Notes: a model not told the origin generated them from the sequence alone. 64,000 nucleotides of DNA from Microseira sp003486305 (GCA_031969655.1 DALYJX010000008.1:10142-74141); one strand, 5' to 3'. Positions 8,677 through 18,099 are shown, counted from the first letter of the stretch. Numbers and translations are program-made.

Positions 8677-11600
8677 CTATTCCAAAACTACTGTTTCGCC
8701 TTCCATCATATCCGCATTAGTGGTGGTCGCTCCGACGACGGAACCTTGTCCGTGCTGAATTAACAGCAGCGTTTGGTCGCCATCGTGGGATTCTTCAATT
8801 TCGCTCTGTCTGGTACCTTCCAAACTAGCCAGAGCTTTTTGACAAGCTTGATATTGTTCGAGGGAAAACAAGGCGCCGTTTTTTTCCGCATAGTCTTTGG
8901 TGGCGCTATCGAGTTGAGCTTGATACAAACAGGCGTTGGTGAGGCTGGCAAGTTGGAGGGTAGCACCGCACAGATTAGCACCTGTTAGGTTAGCTCCTTC
9001 TAGTCTGGCAGCTGTCAGATTGGCTCCAGCTAGATTAGCGCCGGTGAGGTTAGCCCATGATAAGTTGGCTTCTTGAAGGTTCGCATCTGTTAAATTGGCT
9101 CCTACTAACTCGGCTTTGAAGAAGCTGCTTTTCCAGAAGTTAGCTTCAGCCAGCATGACATAATGCAAGCAAGCGCCATCTAAACTTAACTGATGCAGGC
9201 TGCCTCTGGCGCGCTGCCAGAAGGCTATGGGGGATAATACCGTGGTGCGACCGATTAAGGTCAGGAGTTGGTCGGGATCGAACTGTTCGAGGATTGTTGG
9301 GTCGCCGCAAGGGGAGAAGTCGAGCAACGCTTCTCGGTGAGTTGCACAGAGCAATAAGAAGGTATTGAGGCCAACAGCAGCATCGATTTGTAAGGCGTTG
9401 AGGGAGTTGTGAGAGCGCACCTTGTGGGCGATGCCGGTATCGAGCCAGCGTGCGCGACAGTAGGAACGGTAGAAGCGATATAGGCGATCGCATAAAATTT
9501 CAAACGAGAACGCACTGCGCGATCGCGCTTCTTCCCGCCGCAGATACTCGATGGCTACTTCTTCCACCAACGGTGGCACAATGCCAAAAGAAAGCAAACT
9601 GTAAAGGTGAGACGCTACCTCATCAGGGGAATTGATCGCAAACTTGACTTCTCCATAGGGGTCTTGGACTTGTTGCGCCAGGATTTTGAGTTGTTGCGCG
9701 ATCGCTACCCCTGCCAGATATTCTCCCAAACTCGGATGGGAGAATTCGATTTTTGTTGTTTGTCGATTATCGCTACCGACAGGGCAAAAGTACAATGCTG
9801 GCAGCGCCATCTGTTCGGCTGGCGTTGTTACTATTGACTTTTCAGCAGTTTGTATGATATTGAGAGCCGCGACTTCCATTTGCTGGCGCACAGTCTCAGG
9901 GGAGCGACCTTGGAGTAGATTAGCGATCGCTTCCGGACTGCGACAAGCATGGGCTAGACCTTCTCGCACTGGTAGGTGCATCTTTTCTGCGGCTGACATA
10001 GTGTCCGGTGGCTCGCCCAACAGCCAACGACAAAGGCGGTCGTGAATTTCAAATTTTACTTTAGAAGAGGGCAAGGGCAAAATACTTTCATCCAGCCAGC
10101 CATCGCGGTATAAAATTCCCGCCAGCAACATCATCAAAGGCTGGTGGATAAAGTTAGCAAAATCCTTCACCTCTGGTTTAAAGTGAAATACTCCGCTTAG
10201 TTTCAAAAAGTTAAAGAAAGCTTGGGCAATATATTTCGATTGCAGTTTCGACCACTGCTTAAACCAAAGTTTCAATTGTTCCTGGTCTAAAGGTTGAATC
10301 GCGATGCGGCGGAAATGCTGGGATAAACCCCGTGGTTGGAGGGGTTTGCTGCTGTAGGCTCCCTCAAGCATACCAGAGCGACAGGTTAAAACAATTTTGT
10401 GACGAGGCCGCAAAGAAGCGTTAGTGCTTTGAGCGATAAACTGACTCACCTGATCGAGGAAAGTAGAAAGGTGGCGCTCGGTTTGGGGAGAGCGAGGCAG
10501 TTCGTCTAATCCATCTAAGATTAACAATACTGGCGGGTGTGGCGGCACTAGCCAGCCATCGGCGTCGGTAAGCTTTCCCATTGGGAAGGCTGTAGCGAGG
10601 GTTTGTGCCAAACTACGGCTAAGGCTAGCATCTCGCAAGCGGATCGATACGGGCATCCAAAGTGGATAAAGCTCTTGGGCTACTTTTGCCGCGAAGAGTT
10701 GGCAAAAACTGGTTTTACCTGCGCCTGGGGGAGCTTCTATGACAGCGATGGTTTCTAAATCTGTTAGTTGGTTGGTTGCCCATTCGATTAAGTCTACGGG
10801 TGAAGGCGCTTTTTCTCCCTTAGCGCTGTTGATTTCAATTCCTTTAAGCGGGACGTATAAATCTTTAAGGGCAAAGGGTTCTTCGAGTACTGGAGTTCCC
10901 AATGCTTTTAGGAGCGAGGCGCGGTAAGATTCGCGGTGCAAGTCGATCGCAGTAGGCGTCAAGCCAGCGGGAGCGAACTCGGTGGCTCGTTCTGTTTCTA
11001 CTTCTAGGTTGTCAGGTGAGGCGGCGAGTTGATTGAGTGCTTCCGGGGTGCTGGGGATATTTCCCAAGCGGACAAATTTTTGCAGTTGAGCTAAAGGCAG
11101 GGCATTAAATGCGATCGCTTCTAGCAGGTAACCTGGAAGTGCGTAGACCAAGCGCTGTACGATTAGTTTGGCTTCGGTTTCTTCAGCACCGTTTGCCATC
11201 AGCCATGCGATCGCCAGGTTATTCATTTGCTGACCGAGAAATGATTCGCCCAGCATTGACAGCGCCTGTTCTGCTTGCGTATCCGATAGTCTACCCGGTC
11301 GCAGGGTTTTTAGCAGCCCTTGCAGTTGCGGATCGCTAAGAGCTTGCTTGCTGGGTTCTGTTGCTAGTTGCGCCAACAGGCTAGCTCGATTTAACCAGGG
11401 TCTTAAAATCCGGTTTTCTTGTTCTAAAATCTGATGCAACGCCCGCAGATAAGCGATTTGAAACGCCAGCCAAGTACCTTCATTGCGTTTGAGTGGCTTC
11501 TTACGATTCCAAACTCGCAGCAATTCCACCGTCAGATCGGCTGCTGGCTGCATTTCTTGCCATGCTAGACTCCAAGGCAGTTCCAAAATTTCTGCGAACG

Positions 11601-11745
11601 GACAAATATCAAAAGTCGTGAGACTTTTGACATGCATATCTTGAACCAGGCGGAAGGCAATACCCGCAGTTTGGGTGCCTGGTGTTTTAAGCTGGGTCAA
11701 CTGAATGTTATACTCTGCCAGCCACTGCCGAATGCTTAAGCTCAT
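8677..11745 (-). CDS. NACHT-type STAND ATPase with C-terminal pentapeptide repeats
   Basis: 1022 residues. The N-terminal ~250 residues are helical and unassigned. A NACHT P-loop follows: Walker A IEAPPGAGKTSFCQ near 337-345 and Walker B LLILDGLDELPRS near 410, with a NACHT-associated helical region. About 865-950 contains tandem A(N/D)LxG pentapeptides (ANLTDANLQEANLSWANLTG), predicting a right-handed beta-helix. The family (STAND/NLR-like signal-transducing ATPases) switches by nucleotide-driven oligomerisation; cyanobacteria encode many, and some bacterial NACHT proteins defend against phage. Here no nuclease or protease effector is visible, so defence is only a hypothesis. Monocistronic, flanked by repeats. 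Confidence 0.85.
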   Translation of the reverse strand: MSLSIRQWLAEYNIQLTQLKTPGTQTAGIAFRLVQDMHVKSLTTFDICPFAEILELPWSLAWQEMQPAADLTVELLRVWNRKKPLKRNEGTWLAFQIAYLRALHQILEQENRILRPWLNRASLLAQLATEPSKQALSDPQLQGLLKTLRPGRLSDTQAEQALSMLGESFLGQQMNNLAIAWLMANGAEETEAKLIVQRLVYALPGYLLEAIAFNALPLAQLQKFVRLGNIPSTPEALNQLAASPDNLEVETERATEFAPAGLTPTAIDLHRESYRASLLKALGTPVLEEPFALKDLYVPLKGIEINSAKGEKAPSPVDLIEWATNQLTDLETIAVIEAPPGAGKTSFCQLFAAKVAQELYPLWMPVSIRLRDASLSRSLAQTLATAFPMGKLTDADGWLVPPHPPVLLILDGLDELPRSPQTERHLSTFLDQVSQFIAQSTNASLRPRHKIVLTCRSGMLEGAYSSKPLQPRGLSQHFRRIAIQPLDQEQLKLWFKQWSKLQSKYIAQAFFNFLKLSGVFHFKPEVKDFANFIHQPLMMLLAGILYRDGWLDESILPLPSSKVKFEIHDRLCRWLLGEPPDTMSAAEKMHLPVREGLAHACRSPEAIANLLQGRSPETVRQQMEVAALNIIQTAEKSIVTTPAEQMALPALYFCPVGSDNRQTTKIEFSHPSLGEYLAGVAIAQQLKILAQQVQDPYGEVKFAINSPDEVASHLYSLLSFGIVPPLVEEVAIEYLRREEARSRSAFSFEILCDRLYRFYRSYCRARWLDTGIAHKVRSHNSLNALQIDAAVGLNTFLLLCATHREALLDFSPCGDPTILEQFDPDQLLTLIGRTTVLSPIAFWQRARGSLHQLSLDGACLHYVMLAEANFWKSSFFKAELVGANLTDANLQEANLSWANLTGANLAGANLTAARLEGANLTGANLCGATLQLASLTNACLYQAQLDSATKDYAEKNGALFSLEQYQACQKALASLEGTRQSEIEESHDGDQTLLLIQHGQGSVVGATTTNADMMEGETVVLE

Positions 11746-12032
11746 CGAACCTCTAAGGAAACGGCTCCCTATTAGGCCATTATGAGCTATGTTTTTACTT
11801 GACTAACATCCCCCTGGCAAATCAAGTTTGTGCCTGAGTTTTTAAGCCAAGCAGAGAGACTTGCGTGCTTCCGGAACCTGGGGAGATTGCCTAGATAACG
11901 AAGATCGAGGAGATTTCGGAGAGTGGTGAGATTGCGGAGACGAGGAAGCAATATTTTTGCCATTTTTTCTGACTTGCTTGTGTTTTTGGTCGGGAAAAAT
12001 GTTAAGAAAATTCAGAGGGTTGCTTGTGACCG
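11746..12032. promoter_or_regulatory. Divergent intergenic region
   Basis: 287 bp between the divergent NACHT and DUF3685 genes. It must hold both promoters; no clear -10/-35 pair or operator could be assigned. An antisense frame at 11842-12057 is judged fortuitous. Confidence 0.3.
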
Positions 12033-13871
12033 ATGACCACTGACCCAGATTCAACATCCGTGAGCGATCGCCAAATGCAAATACTGCTAATCGATGATGA
12101 CCCGATTTTCCGCCTGGGGCTGCGCGTTTTTGTCGAACAATTTGGCGATCTGCAAGTCGTCGCCGAGGCAGATCGGCTAACTACAGCTTTGCAAATTCTC
12201 CAAAACGGTCAGCCTGCGGTTGACTTGATCGTTTTAAACTTGGATTTGGGTCAAAGCGATTCAAATCGAACGTCGGGTTTGGAAATCTGCCAGCAACTCA
12301 AAACTCAATATCCCAATTTGCCCATATTGTTGCTCAGTACTTTAACAGATGCCGACTCCCTAGCAGCAGCACGCCAAGCAGGCGTTGAGGGCTATTGTCC
12401 TAAAGCCACGGCTGTTTCAGAGTTAGTGAATATTATTCGTCAAGTTGCTGCGGGCGAACGTTATTGGCAAGAAACACCGACTACCAGAACGACAAGTCAG
12501 ATTTCCTCAACTCCTCGCCCTCTTCCCCCTAACTCTACCTTTTCTCTGTTGCGCGATCGCCTCCACCAATCTAGTCTGCGCCAAATAGACGCCGCTTTAG
12601 CCCAAGTCACCGCCGAATTACAAAATACCCCACCATCGACCCTAGATCGAGCCATTCTCGCGGGACGACGCCGGGAGTTGTTGGCTTCCCGTTGGCTCGT
12701 AGAGTGGCTTTTAGCACCCCGCGTGACTACGCCGCTGATGTTTGAAAGCGAGCAGGGGCGCAATTACGCTGTGGGTTTCACCGATAACCTTACAACTAAA
12801 ACAGACAATTTAACTAAACCCGCCCCTTTTGGTGACCAGGGGACTCCGGGAGCAGAGGATTTGTATGCTTCTTCTATGTCCGGAGCGGAACTTAGTGCTA
12901 GTACTTGGCAATCTGTTTTATTTGATAATACTTTTGCCAAGATTCAATATGGCGTTCAAAACATGACCGATATTCCCCTGGAGATTGATATTTTTAGGTC
13001 GGATAGAAAGCGGGAATTGCTGTGTTTAATTTTACGGAAATTAGACGATATTTTGGGCGAATTGCGCTTTTCTCAAGTGCAGTCAGAGCAGTTATCGCAA
13101 AAGCGAACCGCTATTTTACAAGATTTGTGGCGCGGCACGACAACTGATTTTTTTGGGAAATATTATACCCTGCAAATCGGCTATCAAGAATTAGAAGTTG
13201 TTAATGTTTTGCTGCAAGATGCTTTAATCGTTCAAGGTGCGATTCTAGATAAAATTCCCCAGGTTGTCGAGTGGTTCGATCATCTGCTATTTCAAACTCC
13301 TTTAACGATTGATAATGCATTGTACTCCCCTGGAAGCCCTGAAGCCCTAGCACGAGCGGAAATTTTGATGCAGAATTTAGTAATCCAAATTGCTAATGCC
13401 GTCGTGCAACCGCTTTTAAATCGATTTGCAGATGTGGAAACGATTAAACAGAACTTCTATGACAGCAAGTTAATATCAACGCGGGAAATTCAGCGATTCA
13501 GGAATAATTTATCTTGGAGATATCGGTTAAGAACCTATATTTACGAACCAAGAGAAATTTTTGAAAGTCGATATGTTTTATTGGTTTTGAATGGGCGAGG
13601 AATTAAAAAGATATCTATTTATGCACCTCGCAGTCAAGAGCTAGAAAACTTAAGCGGCATTCAACAAACGGTGACTTTATTGCTGGAAACAAGGGATGCG
13701 ATCGCTCCCCGTCTCCGTTCAGTTGTCGCCTTCGTCGGTAAAGGTGTAGTTTACGTACTAACCCAAGTCATAGGGCGAGGAATTGGTTTAGTTGGTCGAG
13801 GAGTGATTCAAGGAATTGGCAACTCTTTACAGGATAATCGTTTTGGCAATGGTAGCAATCGCCAGAAATGA
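12033..13871 (+). CDS. Receiver-like domain fused to DUF3685 (Ycf55-like)
   Basis: 612 residues. Residues ~15-145 form a CheY-like receiver (ILLIDDDPIFRLGLRVFVEQ) with the conserved Lys late in the domain (EGYCPKATAV). The strand that should end in the phosphoacceptor Asp reads VDLIVLNLDLG, so the aligned residue is Asn-69 (codon AAC at 12237), making this probably a pseudo-receiver unless Asp-71 substitutes. The remainder is a DUF3685/Ycf55-like domain, a cyanobacterial and red-algal plastid family of unknown biochemical role. There is no HTH, so DNA binding is not indicated. Met-15 would also serve as a start. Confidence 0.8.
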   Translation: MTTDPDSTSVSDRQMQILLIDDDPIFRLGLRVFVEQFGDLQVVAEADRLTTALQILQNGQPAVDLIVLNLDLGQSDSNRTSGLEICQQLKTQYPNLPILLLSTLTDADSLAAARQAGVEGYCPKATAVSELVNIIRQVAAGERYWQETPTTRTTSQISSTPRPLPPNSTFSLLRDRLHQSSLRQIDAALAQVTAELQNTPPSTLDRAILAGRRRELLASRWLVEWLLAPRVTTPLMFESEQGRNYAVGFTDNLTTKTDNLTKPAPFGDQGTPGAEDLYASSMSGAELSASTWQSVLFDNTFAKIQYGVQNMTDIPLEIDIFRSDRKRELLCLILRKLDDILGELRFSQVQSEQLSQKRTAILQDLWRGTTTDFFGKYYTLQIGYQELEVVNVLLQDALIVQGAILDKIPQVVEWFDHLLFQTPLTIDNALYSPGSPEALARAEILMQNLVIQIANAVVQPLLNRFADVETIKQNFYDSKLISTREIQRFRNNLSWRYRLRTYIYEPREIFESRYVLLVLNGRGIKKISIYAPRSQELENLSGIQQTVTLLLETRDAIAPRLRSVVAFVGKGVVYVLTQVIGRGIGLVGRGVIQGIGNSLQDNRFGNGSNRQK

Positions 13872-13875
13872 TTTT

Positions 13876-14010
13876 GGTAATTGGTAATTGCTAATGGCTA
13901 ATTGCTAATTGCTAATTGTTCATTACAGCTGTTGGTGTACCTCATATGGCTGCAATCCGCTATAATAATGCTGCTTTTTATATGAGCAATTAGCTATTAG
14001 CAATTAGCCA
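13876..14010. repeat. Heptamer tandem repeats flanking a half inverted-repeat element
   Basis: Heptamers of the GGTAATT/GCTAATT type run 13876-13920 and, inverted, 13983-14008. Between them, 13923-13964 is the inverse of the left half of the element at 49234: it ends in TGCAATCCGCTATA and contains GGTGTACCTCAT. A truncated copy of that element. Confidence 0.7.
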
Positions 14011-14015
14011 GGTTT

Positions 14016-14711
14016 CTAGATTTTTAGACCTCCTGCTAATCCGATTAAACGTTTTCGGTCTAACAAGTTAATTTTAGAACCATCGATAGCGATTAGCTGA
14101 TCGGCACTGAGTTTAGCAAAAACCCGCGATAGCGTTTCTGGAATTGTCCCCAAAAGTGCAGCTAATTGCGATTTAGTCATGTCCAGTTCTACGGTATCGC
14201 TTTTGTTATTTCGATCGCTTAAATAAAGCAAATAAGTCGCCACTCTTCCCGGAACTTCTTTTAAAGATAAATCTTCCACTAACTGAGCCATGATGCGTAA
14301 GTGACGCGCAAAAACTCCTAAAATTTTAATTGCCAAACTAGGTTGCTCTTGCAGCAAATTTAAAAAAGAAGTTCGCGGGAAGAATAACAACTCGCTTGTC
14401 TCCAGCGCCATAGCAGAAGCGGGGAAGTTTTGACCATCAAAAGCGGGAACTTCCGCAAAATGATCGCCTGCAACAAATAAGTGCAAAATCTGTTCTTTCC
14501 CTTCAACAGAAGTCTTATAGACTTTAATGCGCCCGGAAACAACAATAAAGAAACCGCTACCTTCATCCCCCGCTTGGAAGATTATTTCACCTTTAGAATA
14601 AGTTTGAGCGATCGCAATCCTAGCCAACTGCTCAACTTGATCTTCCGGTAGACCGCGCCAAAGTTTAATATTAGACAAGAATTCTCTAAGTTTACTGTCT
14701 TGCTTGAGCAT
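14016..14711 (-). CDS. Crp/Fnr-family transcriptional regulator, HcpR-like
   Basis: 231 residues. The cyclic-nucleotide-type beta-barrel covers ~15-130 (GEIIFQAGDEGSGFFIVVSG, then a GDHFAEVPAF segment that lacks the Arg-Ser pair needed for cAMP). It is followed by a dimer helix with LSLKEVPGRVATYLLYLSD and an HTH_CRP domain (MTKSQLAALLGTIPETLSRV). The sequence pattern resembles HcpR-type regulators that sense NO or nitrosative stress; a perfect TTGAC-N4-GTCAA site precedes hcp 1.6 kb away. Its ATG is only 16 bp from the ATG of the divergent beta-glucosidase; a TTG at codon 12 (FLSNIKLW) is a possible alternative. Family certain, signal inferred. Confidence 0.85.
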   Translation of the reverse strand: MLKQDSKLREFLSNIKLWRGLPEDQVEQLARIAIAQTYSKGEIIFQAGDEGSGFFIVVSGRIKVYKTSVEGKEQILHLFVAGDHFAEVPAFDGQNFPASAMALETSELLFFPRTSFLNLLQEQPSLAIKILGVFARHLRIMAQLVEDLSLKEVPGRVATYLLYLSDRNNKSDTVELDMTKSQLAALLGTIPETLSRVFAKLSADQLIAIDGSKINLLDRKRLIGLAGGLKI

Positions 14712-14727
14712 AAAGGAAAAAGGGGTA

Positions 14728-16098
14728 ATGAGTTATAAATTTCCCAACAATTTTATCTGGGGTGCTGCTACTTCTGCCTATCAAATCGAAGGCGCAGCGA
14801 CGGGAAACAATCGCCAACCTAGCGTTTGGGACACTTTCTGTACTATACCAAATCGAGTTGTTAACGGCGATACAGGTGAAGTCGCTTGCGACCACTATCA
14901 TCGCTACGAAACTGATGTCAAGCTGATGGTAGAATTGGGTATTAAACACTATCGCTTCAGCATTGCATGGCCTCGGATTATTCCTGAAGGGCGCGGCACT
15001 GTCAACGAGGCAGGTGTTGATTTTTACCAGCGATTAGTCGATTGTTTGTTAGAACAAGGCATTACCCCACACGCTACCTTATTTCACTGGGATAGTCCGC
15101 AAGCATTAGAAGATTTATACGGTTCTTGGCAAAGTCGGCAAATGGCACAAGATTATGCCGATTATGTTACTGCGGTCGTGAGTCGTTTGGGCGATCGCAT
15201 CACCAATTGGATGACCATCAACGAAATTTCTTGCTTTACCCACATGGGTTATGCTGTCGATGAAACTCCAGTACATGCCCCAGGTACGCAGGTTAACAGC
15301 AAAAAAGCCGTTTGGCAGACTTCTCACCATGCTTTACTAGCACACGGATTAGGTTGTCAAGCCATCCGCGCCGCTTCCCCTGTTGCCTGTAAAGTATCCT
15401 TGGTGGATAATTTTTCTGTAACAGTTCCTATCAGCGAGTCACCAGAAAATATTGCAGCTACTCAAAAAGCTTTTCATACTTGCGGCTCTAATGGCGGGAT
15501 TATTTTTCCAGCTTTGACAGGTGCTTATAGTCCCGCTTTGTTGGAAATCTTAGGCGAAGATGCACCGGATATTCAAGCTGGAGATTTAGAAATCATCCAT
15601 CAACCTTTAGATTATTTAGGTCTGAATATATACACCGGCACTTACGTGCGCGCGGCAGACAACAAACAAGGTTACGAGGAACTCGACTTGCCGAAAGGGT
15701 ATCCGAAAATGCACATGCCTTGGTTAAATATTGTGCCGGAAAGCATATATTGGGGAATTCGTCACGTCAGCGAGACTTTGGGGCGGAAAGATTTACCTGT
15801 AGTTATTACGGAAAATGGCTGTGCGGCACAAGATGAAATTAACGATAAAGGCGAGGTGGTGGATAGCGATCGCATTCTATACTTGCGACAATATTTAAAG
15901 TCAGCTCACCGTGCTTTAAGCGAAGGTTATCCTTTAACTGGATACTTTCTTTGGAGTTTGATGGATAACTTTGAATGGTCGTGGGGTTATGACCGTCGCT
16001 TTGGCATTATTTACGTAGATTATCAAACCCAACAACGCTTGCCTAAAGCGAGTTTCCATTGGTATTGCGAGTGTATTCGGCAAAATCGAGTTGTTTAA
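14728..16098 (+). CDS. GH1 beta-glucosidase
   Basis: 456 residues from the chosen start. Hydrolyses beta-glucosides in the cytosol (no signal peptide). The GH1 signature WGAATSAYQIEGA is at the N-terminus. The acid/base Glu is in TINEIS (normally TFNEP, so Pro is replaced by Ile), and the nucleophile Glu is in VVITENGCA. The C-terminal WSLMDNFEWSWGYDRRFGI motif is intact and length is normal for bacterial GH1. I chose the ATG at 14728, preceded by AGGAAAAAGGGG, over a TTG at 14704 that would overlap the divergent regulator. It could be a beta-glucosidase or beta-galactosidase; no sugar transporter is adjacent. Confidence 0.9.
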   Translation: MSYKFPNNFIWGAATSAYQIEGAATGNNRQPSVWDTFCTIPNRVVNGDTGEVACDHYHRYETDVKLMVELGIKHYRFSIAWPRIIPEGRGTVNEAGVDFYQRLVDCLLEQGITPHATLFHWDSPQALEDLYGSWQSRQMAQDYADYVTAVVSRLGDRITNWMTINEISCFTHMGYAVDETPVHAPGTQVNSKKAVWQTSHHALLAHGLGCQAIRAASPVACKVSLVDNFSVTVPISESPENIAATQKAFHTCGSNGGIIFPALTGAYSPALLEILGEDAPDIQAGDLEIIHQPLDYLGLNIYTGTYVRAADNKQGYEELDLPKGYPKMHMPWLNIVPESIYWGIRHVSETLGRKDLPVVITENGCAAQDEINDKGEVVDSDRILYLRQYLKSAHRALSEGYPLTGYFLWSLMDNFEWSWGYDRRFGIIYVDYQTQQRLPKASFHWYCECIRQNRVV

Positions 16099-16325
16099 TT
16101 AAGGCTAATTGCAAGCTTGCTAATTGCTGATTGGATTTATTGGCGGTGGGGCGAGTTTAACTTGCATATCTCGTGACTGCATACAATGATTGGTAAAACC
16201 CGTCCCTACAGCCTTAAAAACTATACACAACCAAAGCTAGCGGACATGGTACGATTGCTAAAACTCACCGCCACTTTTAACAATTAACAATTAGCAATTA
16301 GCAATTAGCAATTAGCAATTAGCCA
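16099..16325. repeat. Repeat-filled spacer before hcp
   Basis: 16190-16252 is a partial copy of the ATATCATGTCCG-type element (GGTAAAACCCGTCCCTACAG ... AGCGGACATGGTA). 16285-16325 is a heptamer array (AATTAGC repeated). No gene seen. Confidence 0.6.
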
Positions 16326-16329
16326 TTTT

Positions 16330-16343
16330 TTGACTTAAGTCAA
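16330..16343. promoter_or_regulatory. Crp/Fnr-type operator upstream of hcp
   Basis: TTGACTTAAGTCAA, a perfect 14-bp palindrome, 60 bp before the hcp start. It fits the TTGAC-N4-GTCAA form recognised by FNR/HcpR-type proteins. The nearby Crp/Fnr gene (14016-14711) is the obvious candidate binder. The site is seen; binding is inferred. Confidence 0.6.
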
Positions 16344-16403
16344 GGCGCTATCCTTTGCACCGCCCTACAGTGGGGATAGATAAAGCAACGAGGAGACAGA
16401 AGC

Positions 16404-18035
16404 ATGTTTTGCGAACAATGCGAACAAACCGCCAGCGGACAAGGATGCCATCAATGGGGTGCTTGTGGTAAAAGCCCTGAAGTCAATGCTCTACAAGACT
16501 TATTAATTCACTGCTTGCGGGGACTGTCGCAAGTGGCGCTCAAGGCTCGCCAGTTAGGACAAAATACTCATGAAGCCGATGTTTTTACTTGCGAAGCGCT
16601 TTTTGCAACGATGACCAACGTGAATTTTAGCACAAAGTGCTTTACCGAGTATATTCAGCGTGCGATCGCTCTCAGAGAAAACTTAAAAACCCAACTCCCA
16701 CAAATCGAATGGTCAGACTTAGCGAACTTTACTCCCGATTTCGATGACGACTTAGTGCAGCAAGGCAAAGATATAGAATATGAATTTATCAGCAAATCAG
16801 CCAGCAATGTAGATATTTTTTCCCTTAAACTCACCGTCACTTATGGCATCAAAGGTCTTGCTTCCTACGCCTTCCACGCTCAAGAATTCGGGCAAGAAGA
16901 TGACCAAATTTATGCCTTCTGTCACGAAGCTTTAGCCGCCATCAACAGCCAAGACCTCAGCCTCGATTATTGGGTAAATCTGGCGCTTAAAGTCGGCGAA
17001 ATGAACCTGCGGGCGATGGAACTTCTCGACGCTGGAAACACAGGAACTTACGGTCATCCCACGCCGACAGTTGTACCTTTGAGCGCCAAAAAAGGCAAAG
17101 CAATTTTAGTCTCTGGTCACGACCTCAAACAACTGGGAGAACTGCTCAAACAAACCGAAAATACTGGCATTTTAGTTTACACCCACGGCGAATTGCTACC
17201 CGCCCACGGTTATCCCCAATTGAAGCAGAAATATCCCCATCTTTACGGTCACTACGGCACCGCTTGGCAGAACCAAACGAAAGATTTTGCCAAGTTCCCC
17301 GGCCCAATTTTGATGACCACAAACTGCTTAATGCCGCCCCACGAATCTTACATTAATAAACTGTTCTCCGTCGGCCCAGTTGGTTGGCCTGGAATTACTC
17401 ACCTGTCTGCCCCAAATCTCATCCCCGACTATTCACCCATCATCCAAAAGGCATTAGAAATGCCGGGGTTTGCAGAAGATGGGCAACTGCGCCAAGTCAC
17501 GACAGGTTTTGCACGCAATGCCGTATTAAGTGTTGCGGGGGAAGTGATTGAAGCTGTGAAACGGGGAGATATTCGGCACTTCTTCTTAGTTGGCGGTTGC
17601 GATGGTGCCAAGCCAGACCGCAATTACTATACCGAATTTGTGGAAAAAGTGCCGAAAGATTGCGTGGTTTTGACGCTTGCTTGCGGGAAGTTCCGCTTCT
17701 TTGATAAAGAGTTGGGAGACATTGGTGGAATTCCTCGCTTAATGGATGTGGGACAGTGCAACGATGCCTATTCTGCGATTCAAATTGCTTTAGCGTTAGC
17801 GAATGCTTTTAACGTCGGTGTGAATGAATTGCCCTTATCAATGATTCTGTCTTGGTACGAACAAAAAGCCGTGGCGATTTTGTTAACCTTACTCCATTTG
17901 GGAATTCAAAATATCCGGTTAGGGCCAACTTTGCCAGCGTTTATTTCGCCGAATGTGTTTAAGCTGCTGTCGCAGAAGTATAATTTGAAAGCTATTGCTA
18001 CCCCCGATGAAGATTTAGCCGCTTGTCTTGGTTAG
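16404..18035 (+). CDS. hcp: Hybrid cluster protein (Hcp, hydroxylamine/NO reductase family)
   Basis: 543 residues, the usual length. Hcp proteins carry a [4Fe-4S] or [2Fe-2S] cluster and a hybrid Fe-S-O cluster, and reduce hydroxylamine or NO under nitrosative stress and low oxygen. The N-terminal cysteines are C3, C6, C15 and C21 (C-x2-C-x8-C-x5-C), the class I spacing. Hybrid-cluster ligands are visible in TTNCLMPP, the GGCDGAKPDR segment and VLTLACGKFRF with GQCNDAYSAI. A good GAGGAG ribosome site precedes the ATG. A class I enzyme with no adjacent Hcr reductase suggests a ferredoxin or other donor. Probably controlled from the palindrome at 16330. Confidence 0.95.
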   Translation: MFCEQCEQTASGQGCHQWGACGKSPEVNALQDLLIHCLRGLSQVALKARQLGQNTHEADVFTCEALFATMTNVNFSTKCFTEYIQRAIALRENLKTQLPQIEWSDLANFTPDFDDDLVQQGKDIEYEFISKSASNVDIFSLKLTVTYGIKGLASYAFHAQEFGQEDDQIYAFCHEALAAINSQDLSLDYWVNLALKVGEMNLRAMELLDAGNTGTYGHPTPTVVPLSAKKGKAILVSGHDLKQLGELLKQTENTGILVYTHGELLPAHGYPQLKQKYPHLYGHYGTAWQNQTKDFAKFPGPILMTTNCLMPPHESYINKLFSVGPVGWPGITHLSAPNLIPDYSPIIQKALEMPGFAEDGQLRQVTTGFARNAVLSVAGEVIEAVKRGDIRHFFLVGGCDGAKPDRNYYTEFVEKVPKDCVVLTLACGKFRFFDKELGDIGGIPRLMDVGQCNDAYSAIQIALALANAFNVGVNELPLSMILSWYEQKAVAILLTLLHLGIQNIRLGPTLPAFISPNVFKLLSQKYNLKAIATPDEDLAACLG

Positions 18036-18050
18036 ATTAATCAATTGCCG

Positions 18051-18099
18051 CCACCCTTAAGGGTGGGGCTATACAAACGAAGCCCGCCTGCGCGGGCTT
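18051..18099. repeat. ACCCTTAAGGGT-type inverted-repeat element, possible hcp terminator
   Basis: CCACCCTTAAGGGTGG (18051-18066) followed by a second hairpin, AGCCCGC-ctgc-GCGGGCT, then TTAAATTT. Same design as the elements at 22760 and 63692. Lying 15 bp after the hcp stop with a short T-rich tail, it may terminate hcp transcripts. Confidence 0.6.
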
